Shown here in pieces: positions 37,887-46,778 of a stretch of DNA of 64,000 nt. This stretch comes from Clostridia bacterium (GTDB taxonomy: Bacteria > Bacillota_A > Clostridia > Oscillospirales > CAG-272). The stretch spans positions 1 to 64,000 of the forward strand of contig JAFVXC010000032.1 in assembly GCA_017501345.1 (NCBI GenBank), read 5' to 3'. Each line of letters starts with the position of its first letter. The first letter of the stretch is position 1. The notes beneath the pieces are model-generated. The model searched no databases and was not told the DNA's origin. It saw nothing but the letters and a program-made list of their open reading frames with translations. Position numbers and translations under genes: made by a program.

Positions 37887-38738
37887 TTATATTGCGTGCA
37901 AATTCTTCAGCGACAGATCAAGAATGGGAGAAGAGTGTGTAAGTGCTCCGCTGGAGATATAGTCGACGCCGATATCCACGAGTCTTGCCACATTTTCCTT
38001 TGTAACGTTTCCACTGCATTCGGTCTCTGCCCTACCGTCACAAAGCGCTACGGCCTTCCTCATATCCTCAACGCTCATATTATCAAGCATAATGATATCC
38101 GCTCCTGCCTCAAGAGCTTCCTTCAGCATATCGAGATCCTCCACCTCGATTTCGATCTTACGAACGAAGGGGGCATATTCCTTTGCCATCATCACCGCTT
38201 CCTTGACACCGCCTGCAGCTCCGATGTGGTTGTCCTTAAGAAGAATGCCGTCGCTGAGGTTATATCTGTGGTTATAGCCTCCGCCTACCTTTACTGCATA
38301 CTTTTCAAAGATACGCATATTAGGTGTAGTCTTTCTCGTATCAAGGAGCTTCGTTTTGGTTCCCTTGAGAAGGTCTGCGATGCTACGGGTATACGTTGCG
38401 ATACCGCTCATTCTCTGCAAATAGTTCAGCGCAGTACGTTCGCCGGATAAAAGGACCCGGATATCTCCGCGGACAAGGCCGAGCTTATCTCCCTTTTTGA
38501 CGGTATCGCCATCCTTACAATAGAAGATCACCTCGGTCTTATCATCAAGCAATTCGAAAACTCTCTTGAACACCTCAAGACCTGCAATAATTCCATCCTC
38601 CTTGCAGATGAGATCGACCTCTCCGGCCCGGTATCGGGGCATCACCGAATTGGTGGTAATATCCTCACTGGTAATATCCTCTCTGAGTGCCTGCAGGATC
38701 AAGCTGTCTGCGTTCATTTTCATAGTAATATTATTCAT
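37887..38738 (-). CDS. nadC: Nicotinate-nucleotide diphosphorylase (carboxylating)
   Basis: 283 residues. GERTALNYLQRMSGIAT, LLDTRKTTPNMRIFEKYAVKVGGGYNHRYNLSDGILLKDNHI, EVEDLDMLKEALEAGADIIMLDNM and VDYISSGALTHS are the textbook QAPRTase motifs for quinolinate and PRPP binding. It makes nicotinate mononucleotide from quinolinate. The ATG at 38738 has AAGGAG upstream and overlaps the end of nadB by eight bases; a longer upstream extension lies inside nadB and is rejected. Confidence 0.95.
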   Translation of the reverse strand: MNNITMKMNADSLILQALREDITSEDITTNSVMPRYRAGEVDLICKEDGIIAGLEVFKRVFELLDDKTEVIFYCKDGDTVKKGDKLGLVRGDIRVLLSGERTALNYLQRMSGIATYTRSIADLLKGTKTKLLDTRKTTPNMRIFEKYAVKVGGGYNHRYNLSDGILLKDNHIGAAGGVKEAVMMAKEYAPFVRKIEIEVEDLDMLKEALEAGADIIMLDNMSVEDMRKAVALCDGRAETECSGNVTKENVARLVDIGVDYISSGALTHSSPILDLSLKNLHAI

Positions 38739-40005
38739 GGCTGTTTTTCTCCTTTTCAATTGCCGCCAGTACGGCTTGCTTGTATTCTTCCTTATAATTC
38801 GCATATTTTGCTTCGTCAATAACGGGCTCTTCGCTGTCCGCTATGGCGGAATATCCCTTGATCATATGCTGTGCGGCTCGTCTGGCAAAAACAAGGCTTT
38901 CAAGCAGTGAGTTGCTTGCGAGACGATTTTTTCCGTGAACGCCGTTACAAGCGGTCTCTCCCGCCGCATACAAACGCTCCATAGAGGTTTTGCTGTATCG
39001 ATCCACGTCAACACCACCCATAAAATAATGCTGTGAAGGCACAACGGGGATGGACTCCTTTGTCACGTCATAGCCCTCGTCAAGGCAATGCTGATAGATA
39101 TTCGGAAAATGTGTCTTGATCTCTTCCTCCGGGATCGGCTTCATCGAGAGCCAGACGTGCTCGGAGCCTTCCTTCTTCATCTCATCAAAAATAGCATTTG
39201 CTACAACATCGCGGGGTAAAAGCTCATTGACAAATCGTTCCCCCTTGGAATTGAGCAGGATCGCTCCCTCTCCGCGCACCGATTCCGAGATCAGAAACTC
39301 TCTGCCGTTCTTTCCCGTATAAAGCGTGGTCGGGTGAATTTGTATATAATCGATGTGTTGAAGCTTGATCCCGTATTTCAAAGCAAGCGCGAGCGCATCT
39401 CCCGTTAGATGTCTGTAATTGGTGGAGTGCTTGAACAGACCGCCGATCCCTCCCGTTGCCCAAACGGTATAATCTGCCCGAATTGCCGAATACCTTCCGT
39501 CTGCATCGTGTCCGATGATGCCGTGGCATTCATTTCCTTCAGAGATCAGATCGACCATCGTGTAATTCTCGATCAGCGTAATATTCTTTCGTTTTCTTGC
39601 AATCTCCAGGAGATGAGAGGTGATCTCCTTCCCTGTTTCATCCTCGTGGAAGAGGATACGGGGCTTGGAGTGTGCACCCTCACGCGTGTACAAAAACTCC
39701 TCGCCGTTTTTCTCGAATCGTACACCGAAGGACACAAGATCTTCAATGACCTCTCGGGAAGATCGGATCATAATATCCACGGACTCGGGATTGTTTTCAT
39801 AATGCCCCGCCCGCATCGTGTCTTCATAAAAGGCATCGTAGTCATTCTCATCGCGTAATACGCAGATACCGCCCTGCGCCAAAAAGGAATCGCTTTTCGG
39901 AGCATCGTTTTTCGTTACGATCACAATACCCTTCTCTTTCGGCAGATTCAGCGCACAGTAGAGACCTGCGACGCCGCAACCGACAATCAAAATATCCGTT
40001 TTCAT
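38731..40005 (-). CDS. nadB: L-aspartate oxidase
   Basis: 424 residues, slightly shorter than the E. coli enzyme (~540) because the C-terminal helical domain is reduced, as in many Clostridia. FAD loop VGCGVAGLYCALNLP (8-22), SFLAQGGICVLRD, HPTTLYTG, GEGAILLNSKGERF, and the C-terminal GVHGKNRLASNSLLESLVFARRAA are diagnostic. It oxidises aspartate to iminoaspartate; anaerobes use fumarate as acceptor. It begins four bases after nadA, with AAGGTGA as ribosome site. Confidence 0.94.
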   Translation of the reverse strand: MKTDILIVGCGVAGLYCALNLPKEKGIVIVTKNDAPKSDSFLAQGGICVLRDENDYDAFYEDTMRAGHYENNPESVDIMIRSSREVIEDLVSFGVRFEKNGEEFLYTREGAHSKPRILFHEDETGKEITSHLLEIARKRKNITLIENYTMVDLISEGNECHGIIGHDADGRYSAIRADYTVWATGGIGGLFKHSTNYRHLTGDALALALKYGIKLQHIDYIQIHPTTLYTGKNGREFLISESVRGEGAILLNSKGERFVNELLPRDVVANAIFDEMKKEGSEHVWLSMKPIPEEEIKTHFPNIYQHCLDEGYDVTKESIPVVPSQHYFMGGVDVDRYSKTSMERLYAAGETACNGVHGKNRLASNSLLESLVFARRAAQHMIKGYSAIADSEEPVIDEAKYANYKEEYKQAVLAAIEKEKNSHE

Positions 40006-40009
40006 ACAG

Positions 40010-40921
40010 TCACCTTGCTAATTCTAACATTTTGTCAAGAGGAAGCAGTGCCGCTTGACAGATATCCTCGCTGACTTTGACCTCGTTCTCCTCTGTCTCC
40101 AACACGTGAATCAGCTTTTCCAGTGTATTCAGCTTCATATCAACGCAGCACGGTCTTGTCTTCGGGAAATAGAACTGTTTATCGGGATTATCGTTTTGTA
40201 GCTTGAACGCAACACCGTCTTCTGTGCAGATAATGAATTCAGATGCAGGATTGCTTCCCGCGTAAGAGATGATCTCAGCCGTACTGCCTATGTAGTCGGA
40301 AAGTGAAAGGATCTCATTCTCACATTCGGGATGTGAGAGAACGAGAGCCTGAGGATGCTTTCTCTTCTCCTCCCGTAATTCATCTACGCTGATATTTGCG
40401 TGGATGGGACAACAGCCGTCGTTCAGGATAATATTCTTTTCGGGTACCTGCTCAGCGACGTATCTGCCGAGATTTCTGTCAGGGATGAAAAAGATATTTT
40501 GATTCGGCAACGATCTTACGATCTCAACGGCATTGGAGGACGTCACGCATACGTCGCTTTGACACTTCAGATCGGCAGTGGAATTGATGTAGCAGACAAC
40601 GGCAAGGTCATCGTACAGACTTCTCATTTCCGCGATCCTTCCATCAGCAACCATATGTGCCATCGGGCAGTCTGCGGTCAGATCGGGCATAAGCACCTTT
40701 TTTTCGGGATTGAGTATCTTTGCGCTTTCTCCCATAAAGGACACTCCGCAAAATACGATGATATCTGCCGTACTCTTCTTCGCAACTTTAGCAAGATAGA
40801 AGGAATCTCCTACATAGTCGGCGACCTCCTGTACCTCGTCGGGGGCGTAATAATGAGCAAGAATGATCGCTTTCTTTTCTTCCTTGAGCTTTTCTATTTT
40901 GATCTTCGTCTTTTCTTCCAT
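40010..40921 (-). CDS. nadA: Quinolinate synthase
   Basis: 303 residues. The three [4Fe-4S] cysteines are in place: IVFCGVSFMGES, QSDVCVTSSNA and TRPCCVDMKL; YYAPDEVQEVADYVGDS and PDLTADCPMAHM are substrate-binding. It condenses iminoaspartate with DHAP. The ATG at 40921 has AGAGG upstream; a TTG further out is not needed. First gene of the nad operon, directly behind a consensus promoter with a NiaR-like operator. Confidence 0.96.
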   Translation of the reverse strand: MEEKTKIKIEKLKEEKKAIILAHYYAPDEVQEVADYVGDSFYLAKVAKKSTADIIVFCGVSFMGESAKILNPEKKVLMPDLTADCPMAHMVADGRIAEMRSLYDDLAVVCYINSTADLKCQSDVCVTSSNAVEIVRSLPNQNIFFIPDRNLGRYVAEQVPEKNIILNDGCCPIHANISVDELREEKRKHPQALVLSHPECENEILSLSDYIGSTAEIISYAGSNPASEFIICTEDGVAFKLQNDNPDKQFYFPKTRPCCVDMKLNTLEKLIHVLETEENEVKVSEDICQAALLPLDKMLELAR

Positions 40922-40957
40922 TTTCAACCTCTTGGTTTAACGATATTTAACTCTTTT

Positions 40958-40986
40958 ATTATACCACAAATCTTGTCAGGTGTCAA
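40958..40986 (-). promoter_or_regulatory. Consensus sigma-A promoter of the nad operon
   Basis: On the minus strand TTGACA, 17-base spacer, TATAAT, both perfect. The operator covers the -35 and part of the spacer, so repression by occlusion is expected. Confidence 0.9.
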
Positions 40987-40987
40987 G
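40972..40987. promoter_or_regulatory. Candidate NiaR operator
   Basis: CTTGTCAGGTGTCAAG, a near-perfect 16-bp palindrome containing TGACA half sites, similar to the TGACACCTGTCA-like sites recalled for Firmicute NiaR regulons. The regulator gene is the fourth gene of the operon. Confidence 0.7.
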
Positions 40988-41047
40988 TTTGCTGTAAAGC
41001 TTTTGACGGAATTTCAAAATTTTATCAGACATTCATTCATTTTCAAA

Positions 41048-41087
41048 TAAAAAAGGCGACGGCTCCCTGATTCGGGAAACCGTCGCC
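41048..41087 (-). terminator. Terminator of the four-helix protein gene
   Basis: On the minus strand GGCGACGGTTTCCC/GGGAGCCGTCGCC with a short loop, followed by TTTTTTATTT. Confidence 0.88.
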
Positions 41088-41098
41088 ACCGTGTATGA

Positions 41099-41557
41099 TC
41101 AAAGATAATGCTTCATTGTCTCAATGTTTTTTTCTTCAAAGGAAACGATCTGACTCGCAAGCCCGCAAGCCGCAGAATACTGCGGATCGCTGCATTCGCT
41201 TCGCTCGAGCTCGTGCAGGATCCTTGTATTATCGGTGATCCCCATCGTCGAGCCCTCGATGATCATTTCTGCAATGTGGCTCGTCGTGCTGTCCATCATC
41301 GTGTTCATTGCGATGCCCATTTTCGAGCCCATCTTGGCAAAGACCCCCGCCTCCTTCGCATCGCGATGCTCGGTGTCAAGAAGATCCTTCGCGTGATCGG
41401 CAAAGCGCTGATAGCCCTCGATCTGTGCGACCATATCGCCGCGCAGCTCATCACTTTGCACCTTAGGCATAAGATCGAGAAGAGCAGACTCGCCCATCTT
41501 CATATTTTTATACATCTGTCCCGCCGCATCGGAGACGCTTGTTTTTGTATTTTCCAT
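41099..41557 (-). CDS. Four-helix-bundle (ferritin/hemerythrin-like) protein of unknown function
   Basis: 152 residues, all helical. H and E residues recur at helix-like intervals (FADHAKDLLDTEHRDAKEAG, ILHELERSECS, IVSFEEKNIETMKHYL), and SKMGIAMNTMMDSTTSHIAEMIIEGSTMG forms a central amphipathic pair. The pattern recalls DUF2383/PA2169-type bundles that may bind di-iron, but metal ligands cannot be assigned with confidence. The ATG at 41557 has AAAGG some distance upstream. Single-gene unit on the minus strand. Confidence 0.65.
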   Translation of the reverse strand: MENTKTSVSDAAGQMYKNMKMGESALLDLMPKVQSDELRGDMVAQIEGYQRFADHAKDLLDTEHRDAKEAGVFAKMGSKMGIAMNTMMDSTTSHIAEMIIEGSTMGITDNTRILHELERSECSDPQYSAACGLASQIVSFEEKNIETMKHYL

Positions 41558-41689
41558 ACCGTTTATCTGCCTTTCCGTTGATTTTTCGGATACAGTTACA
41601 GTATGCACGCTTTATACGGCTTTATGTACAAAAATGAAAAACACCGTCGTTCTTTACGTGTAAAGTCCCACACAGAGAGGCGAGCATTT

Positions 41690-42682
41690 TTATGGCTTCT
41701 CCTGCATCTCTCGGATCTTCCATTCTCGTATGTCCGCTCCCTCAAAGCGAAGCGGCTTGTATTCTCCAAACAGACGGCTCGTCACGCGATCCCAATAACG
41801 CTTACGGAGCTCTGCGTGCGAGAGATTCGTGCTGATGATCGTCGATTTTTTACTGTTGATGCGCGTGTCGATGATATCGTAAAGCACCGAAACAGTAAAC
41901 TGATTCGTCAACTCGGTTCCGAGATCGTCAATGATGAGAAGATCGCATTCAAAGCAACGGGCAATATCCTCACTGTCACCTACCCCTCTGCCAAACTGCA
42001 TTTTTTCAAAATCACGGAAAAGGTTCACCGCGCTGATATAATAAACGTCATATCCGCGCTCGATCACCCTGCCTGCAGTCGCGCTCGAAAGGTGTGTTTT
42101 TCCCCTTCCCGTTCCGCCGATCAGGAGAAAATTCTCGGATTTTTTGTCGGAAAACTGCTCCGCGAAGGTGTGGAGCGTATCGAAGATATACTTCGCCGAG
42201 GCGAGCGCCATCGGATTTGAGCGGAAATAATCGAAGGAAAAGCTGTCAAAGGTCTGCTCGCGGAGAAGGTTGCCGATTCCCGAGGACTCGTAGCCCGCAA
42301 GGATCAGCTCTCTGCTCATACAGGAGCACATCTTCATATTGACATATCCCGTGTCTCCGCAAAGGTCACACACGTATTTCACGTCGGTGTAATCGGCGGG
42401 ATATCCGCTTTCAAGCAAGAGGCGGGCGCGCTTCTCCTGAAGCGCACGGTTCTTCTCCTTTGCGCGCTCGATCATCTCAGCACGCTCCTCCTGCGATTTC
42501 GCAGTCAGCACCGCTCCCATAATCTCAGAGCCTGCGCGCGCGATCTCACGATCAAGCTCCCAAAGCCCGGGGATCTTCATCTGCAGCTCGTGCTTCTTTG
42601 CCTCTGCCGCATCCTGCGCGAGCAGATACTTTTTGTCGTATTCTGCACGGATGCGTGCGTAATTGGCTTTATTGTATCCCAT
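41690..42682 (-). CDS. dnaI: DnaC/DnaI-type replicative helicase loader
   Basis: 330 residues. A helical N-terminal ~100, then a zinc-ribbon-like CDLCGDTGYV...CSC (105-121), then an AAA+ domain with Walker A GGTGRGKTHL (189-198), Walker B CDLLIIDDLG and sensor ISTNLSHAEL. It loads the replicative helicase at oriC or restart sites. The start at 42682 has AAGGAGAG upstream; the longer frame is inside dnaD. It follows dnaD by 16 bases, making a two-gene primosome operon. Confidence 0.92.
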   Translation of the reverse strand: MGYNKANYARIRAEYDKKYLLAQDAAEAKKHELQMKIPGLWELDREIARAGSEIMGAVLTAKSQEERAEMIERAKEKNRALQEKRARLLLESGYPADYTDVKYVCDLCGDTGYVNMKMCSCMSRELILAGYESSGIGNLLREQTFDSFSFDYFRSNPMALASAKYIFDTLHTFAEQFSDKKSENFLLIGGTGRGKTHLSSATAGRVIERGYDVYYISAVNLFRDFEKMQFGRGVGDSEDIARCFECDLLIIDDLGTELTNQFTVSVLYDIIDTRINSKKSTIISTNLSHAELRKRYWDRVTSRLFGEYKPLRFEGADIREWKIREMQEKP

Positions 42683-42698
42683 AGTATCGGTCTCTCCT

Positions 42699-43868
42699 TT
42701 ACTGATCGGTCTTATCTTTGTTCCGATAGATCTCTTCGTACGCCTCTCCGTAGCTGCGGCGGAGTGCCGCCTCAAAGAAATCGTCCGTGTTAAAGTTTTC
42801 TTCCGATGCGATGCCCTCGCTCTTACGCTCGGCGGCTTCAACCGCCTCGGGCGTTGAAAGTCCCTCTCGGTACCACCGTTCAAGAATCTTCGACGCATAC
42901 GGAATGGACGGCTTTCCCGTCGCGTTGACCGTGCGCTCGTAGGCGAGGCGAATCAACTCCATACTGCATCCGTATTCCCCGAGCCATAGCATCACTGCCT
43001 TCTTTTCCTTTGCCGTAAACGCCCTCGCACCCATACCGAAGATCGTTCGGATCTGTCCTTCGTTTGACCGAAGCATCCGCAGTCGCTCGAGATGCTCACG
43101 CAGTGCGGAGGGATCGGTGATCCCGTCGTCTGTCAGCGAAAACGCCATCCGCTCAACGTAATGCAGTGTCTTACGCTCCTCCTCGGGCATTTCTCCGAAA
43201 TAATGAAGGAGGGTCAATACGTATTCCTCACTGAGCGCGAGATGATCGATCATTCCGATGACCTTTCCGATGTCGCGCGGATTGAACATTTTTCCGTATG
43301 CGCGCTGACATTCGTCAAGAAAGAGCGAAAGATTTTTTCGCTTTTCAAGAAGCTCTGAAAGCTCTGTCATCGTATAGTTCGGAAGCTCATCCGCCTTCCT
43401 CAGCTTCTTTCCCCTCGCAGCATTTGCCTCCTGTGTCGAGGGGCTTTCTGCCGACATTTCTTCGGTCATGGCTTCTCGCCTTTCGATCGCCGCCTCCGCA
43501 CGCTTTCCTTTCTCCTCTGAAACGATCTCCTCAGGAGTCTGCTTTCTCGGGCGACCTGCCTTTCTTTTCGAAGCTCCTTCCGAGGGGATGAGGTCGATGA
43601 CCCCCGCACCTCTCCAATATGCGATCGCGCACTCGACCTCGTCAAGCGAGTGACCGATACGCTCCGCAAAAGCAGAAAGCGCCTCTGCGCCGCCCTCACG
43701 CGCTGCGGGATCTGCCGCAAGACACCAAAGGATCTTGCAATCAAGTCCGCTTGCTCGTGCGGCGGCATCTGCCGCCGCGAGCGGGAGAACCGTTACCTCG
43801 TCACCGTACAAAATGCGAAGTCTTCTGCTTGCCGTATGATTTTGTCCTTTTGCGTTCTGTACACCCAT
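42699..43868 (-). CDS. dnaD: DnaD-domain primosome protein
   Basis: 389 residues. An N-terminal winged-helix domain (about 25-100: LPLAAADAAARASGLDCKILWCLAAD, VIDLIP), a charged linker of ~80, and two DnaD-type helical repeats (MFNPRDIGKVIGMIDHLALSEEYVLTLLHYF, FTAKEKKAVMLWLGEYGCSMELIRLAYERTVNATGKPSIPYASKILERW). It remodels DNA and recruits the DnaC/DnaI loader encoded next. Longer than B. subtilis DnaD (232) because of the linker and the second repeat. A weak ribosome site precedes the ATG. Confidence 0.9.
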   Translation of the reverse strand: MGVQNAKGQNHTASRRLRILYGDEVTVLPLAAADAAARASGLDCKILWCLAADPAAREGGAEALSAFAERIGHSLDEVECAIAYWRGAGVIDLIPSEGASKRKAGRPRKQTPEEIVSEEKGKRAEAAIERREAMTEEMSAESPSTQEANAARGKKLRKADELPNYTMTELSELLEKRKNLSLFLDECQRAYGKMFNPRDIGKVIGMIDHLALSEEYVLTLLHYFGEMPEEERKTLHYVERMAFSLTDDGITDPSALREHLERLRMLRSNEGQIRTIFGMGARAFTAKEKKAVMLWLGEYGCSMELIRLAYERTVNATGKPSIPYASKILERWYREGLSTPEAVEAAERKSEGIASEENFNTDDFFEAALRRSYGEAYEEIYRNKDKTDQ

Positions 43869-43927
43869 CTTCTATGTACCCTTCCTACGCCGAAGCGCGG
43901 CGCATCTTCTTCGTTTATATCGGTTCG

Positions 43928-44677
43928 TCACAGCATTTCGCCGTCCAAAGGGAGATCTTCAGGACGGGAAGCCTCCTCCTGCCGTCTTGACAGCTCGTAG
44001 CAAAGAACCATCAGGGAGTCACCGAGATGAACACTTTCCACCGCCATTTTACCCGCAACGTCGTAAAGCTGGCTGTTCGTAAAGTTCCACGCTCCGGGGA
44101 CGCCGAGCGCCGAAAGCTTATCCACGACCTCGGATGCCGCCTCTCTCGGAAGCGTCAATACGGCAATATCCACGACGTTTTCGTTGCAAAATTCCTCAAG
44201 CGCATCCATCGAATAAACGAGCACATCCCCGATCCTTTGTCCGAACAGGGCGGGATCCACATCGAACATCGCAATAATATCGACACCGCGTTTTTCAAAC
44301 ATCGAGCTGTGAACGAGCGCTCTGCCGAGATTTCCCGCGCCGATGATAATCGCCCGAAAGCCCTTACCGACGCCGAGAATCTCACTGATCTTGGCGTACA
44401 GGTAGTTGACGTTATAGCCGTATCCCTGCTGACCGAAGCCCCCAAAGCAGTTGAGGTCCTGACGGATCTGCGACGCCGTAATATGCATCAAAGAAGCCAG
44501 CTCGTTCGAGCTGACACGCGTTTTTCCCTCGCGCAAAAGCTCGCGCAAATAGCGAAAATAGCGCGGGAGTCTTTTGATCACAGCTCCTGAAACGAGAGGC
44601 TTTCCATCCTCTCTCGTTCTGCCGGAGCAGTTGCTTTTATTGACTGACATATGTGTATTCTCTTTCTTTCCTATCAT
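43928..44677 (-). CDS. rex: Redox-sensing transcriptional repressor Rex
   Basis: 249 residues. Winged helix at about 25-85 (VIKRLPRYFRYLRELLREG, RVSSNELASLMHITASQIRQDLNCFGGFGQQGYGYNV) and a Rossmann domain with IIGAGNLGRALVHS, MFDVDPALFGQRIG and the C-terminal domain-swap helix. Rex senses NADH/NAD+ and represses fermentation and respiration genes. It has an extra ~20-residue N-terminus; the ATG at 44677 has AAGGA seven bases upstream, whereas the later ATG at 44650 has none. A C-terminal tail of ~20 residues beyond the usual end is acidic. Confidence 0.94.
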   Translation of the reverse strand: MIGKKENTHMSVNKSNCSGRTREDGKPLVSGAVIKRLPRYFRYLRELLREGKTRVSSNELASLMHITASQIRQDLNCFGGFGQQGYGYNVNYLYAKISEILGVGKGFRAIIIGAGNLGRALVHSSMFEKRGVDIIAMFDVDPALFGQRIGDVLVYSMDALEEFCNENVVDIAVLTLPREAASEVVDKLSALGVPGAWNFTNSQLYDVAGKMAVESVHLGDSLMVLCYELSRRQEEASRPEDLPLDGEML

Positions 44678-45230
44678 TAAAATATCCTTATGAATTCCTA
44701 TTGAAGCATTCGGAGAGGCAAACGCCGCGAGGTAGTTTTTTGATGCTTTTCCAAAAGCGGAAGCGTGCCGATTGTCAAGAAGCTTTCGGAAATTTCCTCA
44801 TTTTCTACGTTTTGACGGAAATATAAAATCTATGATCCCGTGGACATTTCCAACAGAAAAAAGTTTTCCACAGCTCGTCCGATGGGGCTGATTTTGTAAA
44901 TTCTTGCACCCGAATGAATAATTTTTTCTTCCCCCGGCCGAAGACCGCGATGTCATCGGACAAAGCTGCCGAAGTCGACGTGAATATTCATTTCACATTT
45001 TCCATCTGACCCTCTTTTTTTGAGTTTTCCACTACGTTTTCCACAGCCTGTGGAAAACCGTGTGTAAAACCTCGTGTCTCACAGAAATTTTCGGTTCGTT
45101 CAAAAATTTCGTAAAACTGACGAAAAGGTGTTGCAAATCCTCCCCAAGGGCATATTCCAAAGCTGAGAATCCCGCCCATGTGAACCGGCTCATTGTTCCA
45201 AAACCGAGGTGTCAAGCTCATATATGGATT
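44678..45230. other. Long intergenic region with DnaA-box-like repeats
   Basis: About 550 bases between rex and tsaD without a convincing gene. TTTTCCACA occurs at 44864-44872 and 45037-45045 and, inverted, at 45049-45057 (the last two form a palindrome with a GCC centre); TTTTCCACT is at 45025-45033. These match the DnaA box TTATCCACA at eight of nine positions. AT-rich blocks (for example near 44920) lie between. A minus-strand frame at 44988-45221 translates these repeats and is not believed. Confidence 0.5.
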
Positions 45231-46250
45231 TCATCCATAATAATCATTCGCCGAGGCATTGAGAGAGGTGCCCGAAAGATTTCCCTTCAAATATTCAAAA
45301 TATCCCGCCGCCGCGACCATCGCGCCATTGTCTCCGCAATGAGAGATCGGAGGGATCGAGAGGCGTGCTCCGTGCGACGCACAGATCTCTCCGAGTTTGC
45401 GCCGCAGGTGTGAATTAGCGGCAACGCCGCCCGCAACGACCACAGTACGAAGTCCCGTCCTTTCGATTGCCACTCCGACCTTCTCCGCGATCGCATCCAC
45501 GACCGTCCTCGTATACGACGCCGCGAGATCGGCGCGGGCGAGTGTTTCCCCGAGCTGCTCCAGACGGTTGATCGTATTGAGCGCGGCTGTCTTGAGACCG
45601 CTGAAGGAAAAATCAAGGTTATCGCCGCCGAGCGCGGGTGACGGAAATGTAAAAGCATCGGGCCTTCCCTCGTACGCCAGCTTATCAAATGCCGCGCCGC
45701 CGGGATACGGAAGGCCGATCACGCGTCCTACCTTGTCAAATGCCTCGCCGGCCGCATCATCACGTGTGCCGCCAAGCTCCTCAAAGTCGGTATAATCCCT
45801 GACGTAGAAGATCGAGGTATGTCCGCCCGACACAACGAGCGCGAGGAAAGGAGGCTCAAGAACGGGATCTGCAAGGTACGCCGCCGCAACGTGCGCCTTG
45901 ACGTGATTTACGCCGACGAGCGGGATCGCATTTGCATACGCGAGTGACTTTGCGAAATTCACGCCCACAAGAAGCGCGCCGATCAGCCCCGGGTACGCCG
46001 TCACCGCAACGCATCCGATCTCCGAAAGAGAGACCCCTGCCGTGTCAAGTGCCTCGTACGTAATATTCGAGATCGCCTCAATGTGCGCACGGCTTGCGAT
46101 CTCGGGTACGACGCCACCGTACAGACGGTGTGTCTCGATCTGTGAGGCTACGATATTCGAGGCGATTCGGCGTGTACCGTTTTCGAGATCCATCTCGACC
46201 ACCGAGGCCGAGGTCTCGTCGCAGGAGCTTTCCATTCCGAGTATATACAT
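45231..46250 (-). CDS. tsaD: tRNA N6-adenosine threonylcarbamoyltransferase
   Basis: 339 residues. ILGMESSCDETSASVV start, SQIETHRLYGGVVPEIASRAH, and the metal-binding H116-x-x-x-H120 in VGVNHVKAHVAAAY, with the later VSGGHTSIF and GGVAANSHLRR motifs. It adds threonylcarbamoyl to A37 of ANN-reading tRNAs together with TsaB/TsaE. AAAGGACAG precedes the ATG. Next to rimI, as in many Firmicutes, where tsaE-tsaB-rimI-tsaD cluster; the first two are not here. Confidence 0.95.
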   Translation of the reverse strand: MYILGMESSCDETSASVVEMDLENGTRRIASNIVASQIETHRLYGGVVPEIASRAHIEAISNITYEALDTAGVSLSEIGCVAVTAYPGLIGALLVGVNFAKSLAYANAIPLVGVNHVKAHVAAAYLADPVLEPPFLALVVSGGHTSIFYVRDYTDFEELGGTRDDAAGEAFDKVGRVIGLPYPGGAAFDKLAYEGRPDAFTFPSPALGGDNLDFSFSGLKTAALNTINRLEQLGETLARADLAASYTRTVVDAIAEKVGVAIERTGLRTVVVAGGVAANSHLRRKLGEICASHGARLSIPPISHCGDNGAMVAAAGYFEYLKGNLSGTSLNASANDYYG

Positions 46251-46298
46251 AAATTCTAAACTGTCCTTTCAGAAAAAGAAGATCGATCGCGCCTCGGT

Positions 46299-46778
46299 CT
46301 ATCCGAAGTCATCCCGAGCATTGTTGCTCTCCCGTATCAGAAGCCGCATATTGAACGCATCCTCTCTCGGATGTGAGTAAAATCCGCGTCTGACACCGAG
46401 CACCTCAAAGCCGAAGCGATCACGATAAAGTGAGAGTGCCGGAAGATTTGACTCCCGCACCTCAAGATAAATCACGCAGAGCCCTGCACGTCTTGCGTAG
46501 TCGATCAATGCGGCGAGTAACGCCGCCGCGATCCCTCGCCGACGGTAGGACGGAATCACTGCAATATCGGTGATCTGCCCTTCGTCAAGCACGCACTGCA
46601 TTCCGCCGTAGCCTACGACCCTTCCGTCGCACGTCGCAAAAAATCCAACGTTCGGCTCCTCGGTCAGCATTTTGAGCGCTTTCTCAGACCAAGGATCTGC
46701 AAAGCATTCACGCTCGACCTCTGCAACAGAGGAAAGTCGGTCTATCGTGAGCCTTTCAACCGTGAACGGACTCTGCAT
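46299..46778 (-). CDS. rimI: Ribosomal-protein-alanine N-acetyltransferase RimI
   Basis: 159 residues, GNAT fold. ECFADPWSEKAL at the start, VVGYGGMQ, ITDIAVIPSYRRRGIAAALLAALI acetyl-CoA loop, YLEVRESNLPALSLYRDRFGFEVLGVRRGFYSHPREDAFNM is the RimI signature. It acetylates the N-terminus of ribosomal protein S18. The ATG shares one base with the stop of the lipoprotein gene, with GGAGAGG upstream, so translation is coupled. Confidence 0.92.
   Translation of the reverse strand: MQSPFTVERLTIDRLSSVAEVERECFADPWSEKALKMLTEEPNVGFFATCDGRVVGYGGMQCVLDEGQITDIAVIPSYRRRGIAAALLAALIDYARRAGLCVIYLEVRESNLPALSLYRDRFGFEVLGVRRGFYSHPREDAFNMRLLIRESNNARDDFG

Noticed and set aside
44988..45221. Minus-strand open frame of 77 codons between rex and tsaD
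   Set aside because: It translates the TTTTCCACA repeats and lacks a recognisable family; the start has no good ribosome site.
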